A stretch of DNA of 64,000 bases from an uncultured Clostridia bacterium (lineage in GTDB: Bacteria; Bacillota; Clostridia; TANB77; CAG-508), in assembly GCA_934130085.1 (NCBI GenBank), contig CAKOXK010000008.1, positions 8,027-72,026 on the forward strand, in the 5' to 3' direction. Numbering within the stretch: the first letter of the stretch is position 1; the number at the start of each line of letters is the position of its first letter. This document shows positions 55,977 to 63,912 of the stretch, piece by piece. Position numbers and translations under genes: made by a program. Below the pieces are notes generated by a model. The model ran no database searches and was not told where the DNA came from. It worked only from the letters and a program-made list of their open reading frames with translations.

Positions 55977-58289
55977 TTATTTAGAAACTTGCAAGACTGG
56001 ACGAAGACCACGGCACGAAGAAAAAGTATTATTATTTGAATAGTACACAAAATCTGATGCCCATTTTCCATTTGAACCAACGCAACGTAATCCAAAACGC
56101 GCAAAACCATAACATGCATTACTACAACGAGACGAAAGCCAAAATTCAGCGCCAGCGCTGATATTGTTTGTATTCCTGTTTGCTCCCCCACCCCAATAAG
56201 CATTGTATATAACTTTTAACCAAGGGTTACTTGATTTTTTGTCATTATTATATTTTTCGTAGGCATAGTTTCCTTTTTCTTCTGTTAAAATCCAGTTGCT
56301 TGTACCACTTGTGCTCATATTATACGATGTTATTTTTGCATCTGAATATCCTTTGCTTGCTCCTTTTGTTCTATCACTGTTCTCATACTGTGTAAATAGT
56401 GTTGTTGCATAGCTATTTCCTGTACTTGTTATCTTATTTGGTGCACTTGTATCATCTGCATTTGTTGTCCATAAGTTGCCATACGAATCGTTATTTATCC
56501 TGCTATCATCCATGAGATCTTCCCATTTTGCATCTCTTGCTAACAATACTTTTACTTTTTTAGTTTGTCCGTTCTTTAGCTTTATTTCTGTTAGATTTCC
56601 ATATAAATTATTGCAAATTGTATCTAAAGCTAAAACTCCATTATTATATGCTGGAGCACCTGTTAATCTTACCTGTAATTTTGTTGTTCTATCTGCTATA
56701 TAGTAATCATATTTACTTGTATCAAATGAACCCGATTGTAAATCATAGCCTCCATCTGTTAACTTTGACCATGTCATATCTAATTCTACTGTTGGCAGAC
56801 CTGAATTTACCTTGTTTACTGACTTTATATCTTTTCCAAGTAATGTTGCTATTGAATCTGCTTTTACATATCCATGTGCTTCACTTCCGCTCTTATTTTT
56901 GTAGAATCTATCTACATTTACTGTTGCACCTGCTGATGTATCTGAAACACTTTCAGCAGAAACTGTTATTACTGGACGTAATGAGCAACTTTCACTTTGA
57001 TTAGTTCCTGTCGTATTATAATCTTGATTTGTTTTAAACATTGTATATGTCGAATATGCTCCATCTGTTCTTGAGAAAGCAAATTCATAGTATTCATAAG
57101 ATAAATCTTCTGAATAAGTGTCTTTACCATCCTTTCCTTTCTCCCAACCATAATATGTCGATCTTGTTGCGAGCCAATAGTTGTTTTCTGTATTCATCAT
57201 ATCTATTGTTGATTTATTTGTTCTGTTTTGACTTATAATTGTTGGTGATGTATTTGCTGCTAACATTTGTGTGTTCCTTGATTGTGTTCCTGATGTATTT
57301 GCTATATCGATATAATCACTTATCTGGTCTGTTGAGAAACCATGATTTGCTGTATCTTTTTGATTTATTATTGGCTCTATCTTTTTATTGTTTTGGTAAG
57401 CTCTTGATACTGTGTATGTTATATTATAAAAATCTTCTGCATTTACACTTCTTGCAGATAGTGCTTTTTTGCCGTTAATCTCTAGATTTCCATATAGTTT
57501 TGAGCAGATTTCGTTTAGTGCTTTTACACCATTTGTGTAGCCGTTAATTCCTGATATTGAAACCTCAAATCCTGTATTCGTATTAGCAATTAAATTTACT
57601 GTTCCGTCTTCATTTGTACTTAATACTTTCCAGCCTAGATCTTCTGTTTCGATCTCTCCTGCTTCTACCATTGCTACACCTGGTACATCTTGATTATCAC
57701 TGTTTAATATTTGTTTTAAATGTCTGTTTACTCCTTTGCCATCTGTTTTACCAATGTATGTGAATGTACCATCATCTAGATTTACCATGTAATTGTGACC
57801 TTTATATGCTACCTGCGCATAACCATCTCCATTATTTAAAAAATCTTCAAGACCATCATTTCCTACATTTGCGCTCAAATAGTCTGCAAGCCTTCCGGTA
57901 TTTCCTTCTTGCTCTCTTTGAATGTCTAAACCCGCTAAATACATACTCATTTCTTCTTGAGCAGTTGTCTTCTCTGAAACTGTTGCAGCATTTTTTGCTT
58001 TTCCAAGAATTCCATCATTGCTTACCATACTTATTGTTATTCCAGCTATAACTAATAAGACAATAATTGTAATTACTAAAGCGATAATCGTAATTCCTGC
58101 TTGTTTTAATTTGTAGTTTTTTAGTTTATACTTTTTAAGTTGTGATTTATTTTTATAATTTTCTTTAAAGTTGTTTGTATTCTCCAGTTCTTTAAAACTT
58201 TTTTTATGATGTTTTTCTTGAACTTTTTTTATGGAATTTTTCATACACTCGTATTCAGTTAATTTTACGCTTTTTTCATCATACCTCAT
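55977..58289 (-). CDS. DGR-target-like surface protein I, hybrid N-terminus
   Basis: 770 aa, SD GAAGGAGAAA before ATG. The first ~50 residues (MRYDEKSVKLTEYECMKN...) are of the A/C/E/G type, while the rest (pilin-like AGITIIALVITIIVLLVIAG, SMYLAGLDIQREQEGN and two lectin-like halves) is of the B/D/H type: a natural recombinant. Its variable end SSRCSNACYGFARFGLRCVG through SSCRGLRPVLQVSK has a diverged, AT-richer middle (56010-56130). The duplicated KYKLKNYKLKQ at the junction suggests the join point. Confidence 0.82.
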   Translation of the reverse strand: MRYDEKSVKLTEYECMKNSIKKVQEKHHKKSFKELENTNNFKENYKNKSQLKKYKLKNYKLKQAGITIIALVITIIVLLVIAGITISMVSNDGILGKAKNAATVSEKTTAQEEMSMYLAGLDIQREQEGNTGRLADYLSANVGNDGLEDFLNNGDGYAQVAYKGHNYMVNLDDGTFTYIGKTDGKGVNRHLKQILNSDNQDVPGVAMVEAGEIETEDLGWKVLSTNEDGTVNLIANTNTGFEVSISGINGYTNGVKALNEICSKLYGNLEINGKKALSARSVNAEDFYNITYTVSRAYQNNKKIEPIINQKDTANHGFSTDQISDYIDIANTSGTQSRNTQMLAANTSPTIISQNRTNKSTIDMMNTENNYWLATRSTYYGWEKGKDGKDTYSEDLSYEYYEFAFSRTDGAYSTYTMFKTNQDYNTTGTNQSESCSLRPVITVSAESVSDTSAGATVNVDRFYKNKSGSEAHGYVKADSIATLLGKDIKSVNKVNSGLPTVELDMTWSKLTDGGYDLQSGSFDTSKYDYYIADRTTKLQVRLTGAPAYNNGVLALDTICNNLYGNLTEIKLKNGQTKKVKVLLARDAKWEDLMDDSRINNDSYGNLWTTNADDTSAPNKITSTGNSYATTLFTQYENSDRTKGASKGYSDAKITSYNMSTSGTSNWILTEEKGNYAYEKYNNDKKSSNPWLKVIYNAYWGGGANRNTNNISAGAEFWLSSRCSNACYGFARFGLRCVGSNGKWASDFVYYSNNNTFSSCRGLRPVLQVSK

Positions 58290-58563
58290 TTTGCTTTTTC
58301 TCCTTCAAAATTCTGTAAAGCATTAATACTCTGGCGTTTACGTTGTTTTTACTTTTTTAATTAATCTTTTAGATTAATTAAAAAATGAAAATCGAGGAAT
58401 ACTTACTCTAAGTAAGTTGTTCTTCGATTTCTTATTTGAAAAGAATTAACTTTTTTCTTATTACACAAATTTTACACTAACTTTATAATCGTTGATTTTA
58501 CAAAGGTTTCATGGTATTTTTAGATTATCAAATTTTCATTAATCTAAAAGATTAATGAAAAAT
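58290..58563 (-). promoter_or_regulatory. Conserved leader, copy 8 (gene I)
   Basis: Pre-SD hairpin GTAAA...TTTAC, different in sequence from the others but paired; terminator-like hairpin and palindromes present. The remaining gap to 58806 holds the Abi promoter and RNA motif. Confidence 0.72.
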
Positions 58564-58708
58564 TTAAGCGTAAACTTTAATTAAATGAATTGTAAAATTT
58601 GAATTTTATTAATTGTATCCATTCTATTTATATTTTCCGTTTGTTGTCTAGAATTTACCTTTTTTAATCGACTTTCAATTGTCCTGTTACATTTTTTGGT
58701 AAAAGTAC

Positions 58709-58737
58709 TTGAAAAAGTTAAAAATTTGTGTTAGTAT
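58709..58737 (+). promoter_or_regulatory. Promoter of the Abi locus
   Basis: -35 TTGAAA (58709-58714), 17-bp spacer, -10 TAGTAT (58732-58737). Predicted start is at about 58744, the first base of the conserved GAGCGG motif. Confidence 0.65.
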
Positions 58738-58742
58738 ACTTA

Positions 58743-58781
58743 TGAGCGGTATCCAAGAGACTTTCGAAGCCTTGGGTCATT
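58743..58781 (+). ncRNA. Upstream stem-loop RNA motif of the Abi gene
   Basis: It begins TGAGCGGTATCCAAGAGACT. CCAAG pairs with CTTGG around a loop with CTTTCGAAGC, then GGGTCA and a run of seven Ts. A related stem-loop lies after the Abi gene (59703), with a different stem sequence but the same frame GAGCGGTA...ACTTT-GAAGC. It could be a small RNA, or an attenuator in the leader. Confidence 0.6.
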
Positions 58782-58806
58782 TTTTTATAAGGAGTACTTA
58801 CTATTA

Positions 58807-59682
58807 TTGAAAGAGTTTCAAACCAATGAGAATCTAATTAAATTTTTATTGTCCAAAGGAGTAATTGTTTCAAATGAAGTTGACGCTTTACAAAAGATTG
58901 AGAAATACACATATTATTCAATAATTAATACATATAAGTCAATTTTTCAAAATGATGACGGCAACTATCTTAATAATGTTACATTCAATGAAATATATGC
59001 GTTGTTTGAATTTGATAAGGAATTGAAAATTATAATGTTAAAATATTGTTTAGAAATAGAAATTGTTATAAAGTCACTTATGGCAAATCAAATTTCACGA
59101 GTGTATGGAATTGAAGATTATCTTAACATCACTAATTTAGATTATAACATAAGTTATGATATAAAAAAATCTCTTATTGATAAAATTAACAATGAGATTA
59201 AAAAAGAATACAATACTCATATTGCAGTTACGCACTATATCAACAAATATGGTTTTGTACCGCCTTTTGTTTTAGTAAAAATTCTTTCATTTGGTGTAAC
59301 AAGTAGTTATTATGGATTGCTTATGCAAAGCGATAGACAAGCAATCTCGAAATATTTTAAAATATCAGACAAATTTCTAAAGCAAATATTAAAAAACTTA
59401 ACTACCATAAGAAATATTGCTGCACATTCTGATAGGCTATATAACTACTCAAGTAAATTTTATCTATCTTTTAGAATAATAGATAAAAACTATAGTAGGT
59501 CAAATAATATAACTAATTTGTATATGGTAATAAGGTGTATGGAAAAGTTGCTTACAAACGAGCAATATAATAGTTTATACCATTCCGTATGCAGTGAGAT
59601 TAAAAAACTTGATAAAAATTTAAATTCAATATCGATAAAAAAAGTTTTAAATATAATGGGTTTTCCTATAAATAAAAAATAA
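58807..59682 (+). CDS. Abi_2-family (AbiD/AbiF-like) abortive infection protein
   Basis: 291 aa, TTG start 12 nt after AAGGAG. N-terminal LIKFLLSKGVIVSNEVDALQ, LQKIEKYTYYSIINTYKSIF, the core IYALFEFDKELKIIMLKYC, FVPPFVLVKILSFGVTSSYY, and the HEPN-like end TTIRNIAAHSDRLYN (R-N-x-x-A-H), the candidate RNase motif of Abi_2 proteins. In lactococci such proteins stop phage growth. Flanked by two RNA-like stem-loops. It sits at the edge of the surface-protein array, opposite in orientation. Confidence 0.88.
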   Translation: MKEFQTNENLIKFLLSKGVIVSNEVDALQKIEKYTYYSIINTYKSIFQNDDGNYLNNVTFNEIYALFEFDKELKIIMLKYCLEIEIVIKSLMANQISRVYGIEDYLNITNLDYNISYDIKKSLIDKINNEIKKEYNTHIAVTHYINKYGFVPPFVLVKILSFGVTSSYYGLLMQSDRQAISKYFKISDKFLKQILKNLTTIRNIAAHSDRLYNYSSKFYLSFRIIDKNYSRSNNITNLYMVIRCMEKLLTNEQYNSLYHSVCSEIKKLDKNLNSISIKKVLNIMGFPINKK

Positions 59683-59702
59683 AAAAATGAATATAATAAT
59701 AT

Positions 59703-59790
59703 TGAGCGGTACTTAGAAAACTTTTGAAGCTCTAAGTCCTTCGAGCCTGGAATCTTCTTTTAGAATTTTCTAGGCCTATATTTTATTTTG
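59703..59790 (+). ncRNA. Downstream structured RNA of the Abi locus (abiF-type candidate)
   Basis: GAGCGGTACTTAG, loop with AACTTTTGAAGC, CTAAGT closes hairpin 1. Then GAGCCTGGAA...TTTTCTAGGC forms hairpin 2, ending with TATATTTTATTTT. The 5' half repeats the motif at 58743 with compensated stem bases. An RNA motif named abiF, located near such genes, has been described; I cannot check the match here. Confidence 0.6.
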
Positions 59791-59804
59791 AATGCAATTG
59801 TATT

Positions 59805-59880
59805 TTAAATTAAGGCAGATCTTAAACCAGAATAATGATCGCTTTCTCCATCATTTTGAACAAGATTTTTATTAATCTAA
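59805..59880 (-). pseudogene. Remnant C-terminus of a further surface protein
   Basis: The minus strand reads KNLVQNDGESDHYSGLRSAL then I and stop, matching the ends of gene A (NSNGDNDYRLGFRAVLV). It is followed at 59866-59900 by a half copy of the leader palindrome. Only about 24 codons remain. The gap 59683-60030 otherwise holds only the Abi-side RNA and the dacF SD. Confidence 0.5.
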
Positions 59881-60030
59881 AAGCTTAATGAAAAAATTTT
59901 ATTTATGTTTTTATTTCGTATTTTCCCTTCTTTTAAGAATATTTTAAAACATTTTTTATATATTTAAGTAGTAGCTGTTAATTTACATTGATTTTCTACT
60001 TGTTAAAGCTTATCTTTTGAAAGGAGGTTC

Positions 60031-61404
60031 TTGTTTTTAACAAGATTTATGTTTATGAATATTAATTGTATAAAAATAAAGAGAAAATTTGCATCATCTA
60101 TTTTATCTGTTTTTGCATTTATACTATTTTTTGATGGTACCATATCTTTTGCCAGTTCTTCTATTCCAACATGGGGCAAGTCTATTTCCACTGAAACATC
60201 TTCTTCATCTTCTAATCTTGCTACTTCCACTATGTCTTCAACATCATCTTCTACATCTTTAACTTCTGCTGCATTATCAAATAATGTATCCTCTCTTTCA
60301 GAAACACCTTTTACTGTTTCTGATAACCCACTTAATTTAACATCTGGCGGTGCTATTTTAATTGAGCAAAACTCTGGTGATATTCTTTACAATTATAAAA
60401 TGCATGAAAAGCTTAGACCCGCATCTGTTACAAAGGTAATGACTCTTTTGCTTATTATGGAAGCCCTTGATTCTAATCAAATTTCTTTAACCGATAAAGT
60501 TCCTTGTACTGAAGATGCTGCTAAAATGGGCGGTTCTCAAATTTGGCTTGATGTTAGAGAAGAACTTACAGTTGATGAAATGCTAAAGGCTATTTGTGTT
60601 GTTTCTGCTAATGATTGCACTGTTGCTATGGCTGATTATTTAGCTGGTTCGCAAGAGGCTTTTGTTGAGAAGATGAATAAACGTGCTAAAGAACTCGGCA
60701 TGAATGATACTACTTTTAAAAATTGTCATGGTATTGATGAAGATGGTCATTTAACGTCTCCTTATGATATTGCCATAATGTCTCGCGAACTTTTGACTAA
60801 GCATAAAAAAATAATGGATTATACTACAATTTACATGGATTCTTTGAGAGATGGAAAATCTCAACTTGTAAATACTAATAAGCTTATAAGAAATTACAGT
60901 GGTGCTACAGGCTTAAAAACTGGTTCTACTTCAATTGCATTGTTTAATTTGTCAGCCTCAGCAACAAGAGATGGCTTGTCATTAATTGCTGTAATTATGA
61001 AGGCCGAAACTTCAAAAGTAAGATTTAGTGAAGCAAGCAAATTATTAAACTATGGTTTTGGAAATTATCAGTATAAATCATTGGCTCAAAAAGGTGCGTC
61101 AGTTGGAATGTGTCAAATTAATAAGGGTGTAAAAAAAGAGGTTTGTGCTTGCTATTCTGCAGATTACGGTATAGTTTTAAACAAGAAAGATGCTAATGAT
61201 ATAACTGAAAGTATAGAAATATATAATAATATTTACGCACCTATTACAGAGAATCAGCAGATTGGTGAAGCTGTTTATAAAAATAAAAGTGGCGAGATAA
61301 TTGGTAAAATTCCCCTTACGTCTTCTGAGAGTGTTGAAAAATACGGCTTCAGGGGAATGGCTAAAAGTTTATATAAAGATTGGTTTACATTGATGAGAAC
61401 ATAA
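60031..61404 (+). CDS. dacF: D-alanyl-D-alanine carboxypeptidase (DacF/PBP5 type)
   Basis: Up to 457 aa. The start is unclear: TTG 60031 is only 3 nt from AAAGGAGG, while ATGs at 60049 and 60055 lie beyond a small hairpin (CTTGTT TTT AACAAG, 60030-60044) that would bring them close to the SD. Signal peptide (FASSILSVFAFILFFDGTISFAS), a Ser/Thr-rich linker (about residues 45-105), then the catalytic domain with SxxK (RPASVTKVMTLLL), SxN (VVSANDCTVAM) and KTG (GLKTGSTSIALF), and the C-terminal beta domain. It trims the fifth D-Ala of peptidoglycan stems. The Ser-rich insert is unusual for the family. Confidence 0.93.
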   Translation: MFLTRFMFMNINCIKIKRKFASSILSVFAFILFFDGTISFASSSIPTWGKSISTETSSSSSNLATSTMSSTSSSTSLTSAALSNNVSSLSETPFTVSDNPLNLTSGGAILIEQNSGDILYNYKMHEKLRPASVTKVMTLLLIMEALDSNQISLTDKVPCTEDAAKMGGSQIWLDVREELTVDEMLKAICVVSANDCTVAMADYLAGSQEAFVEKMNKRAKELGMNDTTFKNCHGIDEDGHLTSPYDIAIMSRELLTKHKKIMDYTTIYMDSLRDGKSQLVNTNKLIRNYSGATGLKTGSTSIALFNLSASATRDGLSLIAVIMKAETSKVRFSEASKLLNYGFGNYQYKSLAQKGASVGMCQINKGVKKEVCACYSADYGIVLNKKDANDITESIEIYNNIYAPITENQQIGEAVYKNKSGEIIGKIPLTSSESVEKYGFRGMAKSLYKDWFTLMRT

Positions 61405-61430
61405 AATTATTCTTAAATTCAAGTATATTT

Positions 61431-61502
61431 TAACAATTATATCAAGTAATATATTAACTATCATATCAAGTAATATTTTAACTATCATATTAAGTAATAG
61501 AT
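61431..61502. repeat. Three 24-bp tandem repeats
   Basis: Unit TAACTATCATATCAAGTAAT with four more bases, at 61431, 61455 and 61479, with few differences. It runs into the last codons of the TraX-like gene. Confidence 0.8.
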
Positions 61503-62240
61503 AACATTCAAAATTATTAAATGTATTGGATAGAAAGCATAGAAAAAGTATTGAAATGATTTCCCCTTCTTTCCATTATAGCATAGCATAATTATGGTTG
61601 ATATAAATGTAGATGTTATCAATAACACAAAGTTTGTTATGCCTAGCATTTGTATATACCTTGCAAATCTTATAATAGAAAGAGCTGTCATTACTACTAT
61701 AAATAATAGTACTTGTAGTGCTTTCTTTCCTCTTTCCATTTTATTTTTTGAACTGATAAATTCGTCTTTTTTTAGATTGTATGGATAAAACAAGTCAATA
61801 CATAATACCGTTAATATTCCACCATATCCGTGGTCAAAATTTAGAACCTCACATAAAACACATATAACTGCAATTAGCAAAATTTTAAATATCCATGTTA
61901 AATATTTGTTTCCTAAGTTAATTTTTTTACTGTGTAATATGATTAGGCTTAATAGTGCAAAAAATAATGTAAAAAATATATTTATGTCAATTTTATGTAC
62001 ATAATTATAAAACATCAAACCATAAGGCAGTTGTGATATTAATGCAAAAATTAATAATCGCTTCAGGTATTTTTTTATATCATGGGTATTCCTATATCCT
62101 ATTACAAGCTGGAATGCAAAAAGTGGAAAAGCAATTCTTCCTATAACATACCCCATTGAGTAATGTTTTATAATTACATCACATGAATGGTCAATTAACA
62201 TTGTAATAACTGCTATTATTTTTATAACAAAACTAGACAT
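61485..62240 (-). CDS. TraX-family membrane protein
   Basis: 251 aa with about seven hydrophobic segments. It opens FVIKIIAVITMLIDHSCDVI, the TraX motif (K.iaii.MliDH), followed by IGRIAFPLFAFQLVIGY, RLLIFALISQLPYGLMF and the late FQYFFYAFYPIHLIIL (YPxHL). TraX of the F plasmid acetylates pilin; chromosomal homologues in Firmicutes are probably acyltransferases of unknown substrate. No good SD was seen (AAGAGAGGGAACATG is nearest). The C-terminus is encoded partly by the 24-bp repeats. Confidence 0.88.
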   Translation of the reverse strand: MSSFVIKIIAVITMLIDHSCDVIIKHYSMGYVIGRIAFPLFAFQLVIGYRNTHDIKKYLKRLLIFALISQLPYGLMFYNYVHKIDINIFFTLFFALLSLIILHSKKINLGNKYLTWIFKILLIAVICVLCEVLNFDHGYGGILTVLCIDLFYPYNLKKDEFISSKNKMERGKKALQVLLFIVVMTALSIIRFARYIQMLGITNFVLLITSTFISTIIMLCYNGKKGKSFQYFFYAFYPIHLIILNVIYYLI

Positions 62241-62370
62241 GTTCCCTCTCTTATCTATTTCTTATTTTTTTGTCTTTTCTTCTATTTATTTTTTCTATTT
62301 ATTTTCATTTATCTTATATTTTTTCATTTATACGTTTTTTGTTAGGATCCATATATTTTTCTCTTGCAAA

Positions 62371-63252
62371 TTATTTTAAATATTCTGTAAATGGTATGTC
62401 TTGTAATTTGAATTCTTTACCATTTAAGTAGTTTAACTCTCCATAGTCGTTTTTCAAATTAAATTTCATGCTATAGCTAGCTAGTAATTGGTTATTTATT
62501 TTAAAGTCTTTATTCACTCTGTATGAACCATACTTTCCATCTCCTAAAATTGGAAGTCCAAGAAAAGCAAGGTGTGCTCTTATTTGATGAGTTTTTCCTG
62601 TATGCAATGTAACATCAAGAATTGATACATTCTTTTCTTTGTTTTCATCAATCAGCTCATAAGATGTTTGTATTTTTGAATATCCTTTTTTAGGTTCTTT
62701 TGATATATAAACAATAGATTTCTTGCTATCTTTAAAAAGATACGCATTGGCAACTTTATTGGCTTTTGGTATTCCATATACACATGCAATATAATGTTTC
62801 TCAACCTCAAAATTTCTAAACATCTCTACAACTTTTTCAAAAACATCTCTACTTTTTGCAAATAAAACAAGTCCGGTTGTGTTTCTATCAATTCTATGGC
62901 AAGCGTAAATATTCTTATACTTCTTTTGCATAATAGATGTTAGAGAAATATCCCCTTCAACCTCCATATTGCTTGGTTTATTAAATATGATTATATTAGC
63001 ATCTTCATAAATAACTGACACATCTTTAGCATTATCTGTAAGTCCGTATAAAATTTCATCAATCAAATATATCTCAATGATATCTCCTTCATGAATAGAA
63101 ATATTACTATTGACCCTATTTCCATTCACTTTTATATCTTTTTTTCTGAGAGTTTTGTATATTGTATTTGTACTAAGCTTAGGAAATTCGCTATTCAAAA
63201 AGGTGATTAATTTTTTATTATCATTTTTAAAGTCAACTGTTAATTTTCTCAT
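62371..63252 (-). CDS. RluA-family pseudouridine synthase with S4 domain
   Basis: 293 aa from ATG at 63252 (7 nt after GGAG; a TTG at 63264 overlaps that SD). S4 part (LSTNTIYKTLRKKDIKVNGNRV), then NIIIFNKPSNMEVEGD, the catalytic CHRIDRNTTGLVLFAKS with Asp, and LHTGKTHQIRAHLAFLGLPI then LGDGKYG. It modifies uridines in rRNA, target unknown. Second paralogue of the 20342 gene; this one is the RluC-like type by its HRIDRNT motif. Confidence 0.9.
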   Translation of the reverse strand: MRKLTVDFKNDNKKLITFLNSEFPKLSTNTIYKTLRKKDIKVNGNRVNSNISIHEGDIIEIYLIDEILYGLTDNAKDVSVIYEDANIIIFNKPSNMEVEGDISLTSIMQKKYKNIYACHRIDRNTTGLVLFAKSRDVFEKVVEMFRNFEVEKHYIACVYGIPKANKVANAYLFKDSKKSIVYISKEPKKGYSKIQTSYELIDENKEKNVSILDVTLHTGKTHQIRAHLAFLGLPILGDGKYGSYRVNKDFKINNQLLASYSMKFNLKNDYGELNYLNGKEFKLQDIPFTEYLK

Positions 63253-63328
63253 AATATTCTCCAAATTTATTTAACAAATTTATTATATAATCTTTTAAAA
63301 AATAAGTAAACAAATTTTCAAAAAAATG

Positions 63329-63357
63329 TTGACAAACCTATTCTAATAGTGTAGAAT
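63329..63357 (+). promoter_or_regulatory. Promoter of tRNA-Gly
   Basis: Consensus -35 TTGACA (63329-63334), 17-bp spacer, -10 TAGAAT (63352-63357), 21 bp before the tRNA. Confidence 0.85.
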
Positions 63358-63378
63358 AATACTCGTACTAAGGAACAC

Positions 63379-63452
63379 GCAGGTGTAGTTCAATGGTAGA
63401 ATGTCAGCCCTCCAAGCTGAAAATACGGGTCCGATTCCCGTTACCTGCTCCA
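63379..63452 (+). tRNA. tRNA-Gly (UCC)
   Basis: 74 nt with encoded CCA. Acceptor GCAGGTG pairs TACCTGC, anticodon stem TCAGC / GCTGA with loop CCTCCAA giving anticodon TCC, T-arm ACGGG TCCGATT CCCGT. Confidence 0.95.
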
Positions 63453-63459
63453 TTAAAAA

Positions 63460-63493
63460 TTAACTTACGGACTTAAAAGTTCGTAAGTTTTTA
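63460..63493 (+). terminator. Terminator after tRNA-Gly
   Basis: Stem AACTTACG / CGTAAGTT (63462-63489) with inner ACTT/AAGT, followed by TTTTATTTT. Confidence 0.8.
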
Positions 63494-63543
63494 TTTTGTA
63501 TAAAACTTTAAAAGTTCTCTTTCTAGAAAGGAGGGCTTTTTTC

Positions 63544-63891
63544 ATGCTTGAATTTAAAGTAATTGAAAATCTAAAACCTAATAAAGATTTAACTGGCATT
63601 TTAAAAGACTTTAAATATACAGTTAAATTAGGACAGATTAAAACTATCTTGCATACCAACCTACAAGTAGTAATACCTACTGAATATCAGACTACATATC
63701 CTACTACTCTTACAATACTAGAATACAAAGTTAATGAAATATCAAATAAGCCATTTTATATTAAGGAACATAATCAAAAGTATAATTTTAAAGAAATAGA
63801 TGGCATTGTCAGTTGTCCATATACTGAGAAAAATGTTATTAAAGATATTTTAATATTAGTGCCCAAAAATGAATTAATTAACACTATTTAA
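63544..63891 (+). CDS. Hypothetical protein upstream of tnpV (115 aa)
   Basis: ATG at 63544 with a strong SD AAAGGAGGG. Begins MLEFKVIENLKPNKDLTGIL; beta-rich by pattern (YTVKLGQIKTILHTNLQVVI, LTILEYKVNEI). I do not recognise it. It precedes tnpV by 21 bp on the same strand, so it is probably cargo or an accessory gene of the same mobile element. Confidence 0.6.
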   Translation: MLEFKVIENLKPNKDLTGILKDFKYTVKLGQIKTILHTNLQVVIPTEYQTTYPTTLTILEYKVNEISNKPFYIKEHNQKYNFKEIDGIVSCPYTEKNVIKDILILVPKNELINTI

Positions 63892-63912
63892 AGAAGAAAG
63901 GAAAGATAAAAA

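Noticed and set aside
26634..60000. Diversity-generating RT or template repeat inside the window
   Set aside because: No ORF has RT motifs such as YxDD, and no stretch matches a variable region with adenines in place of the variable bases.
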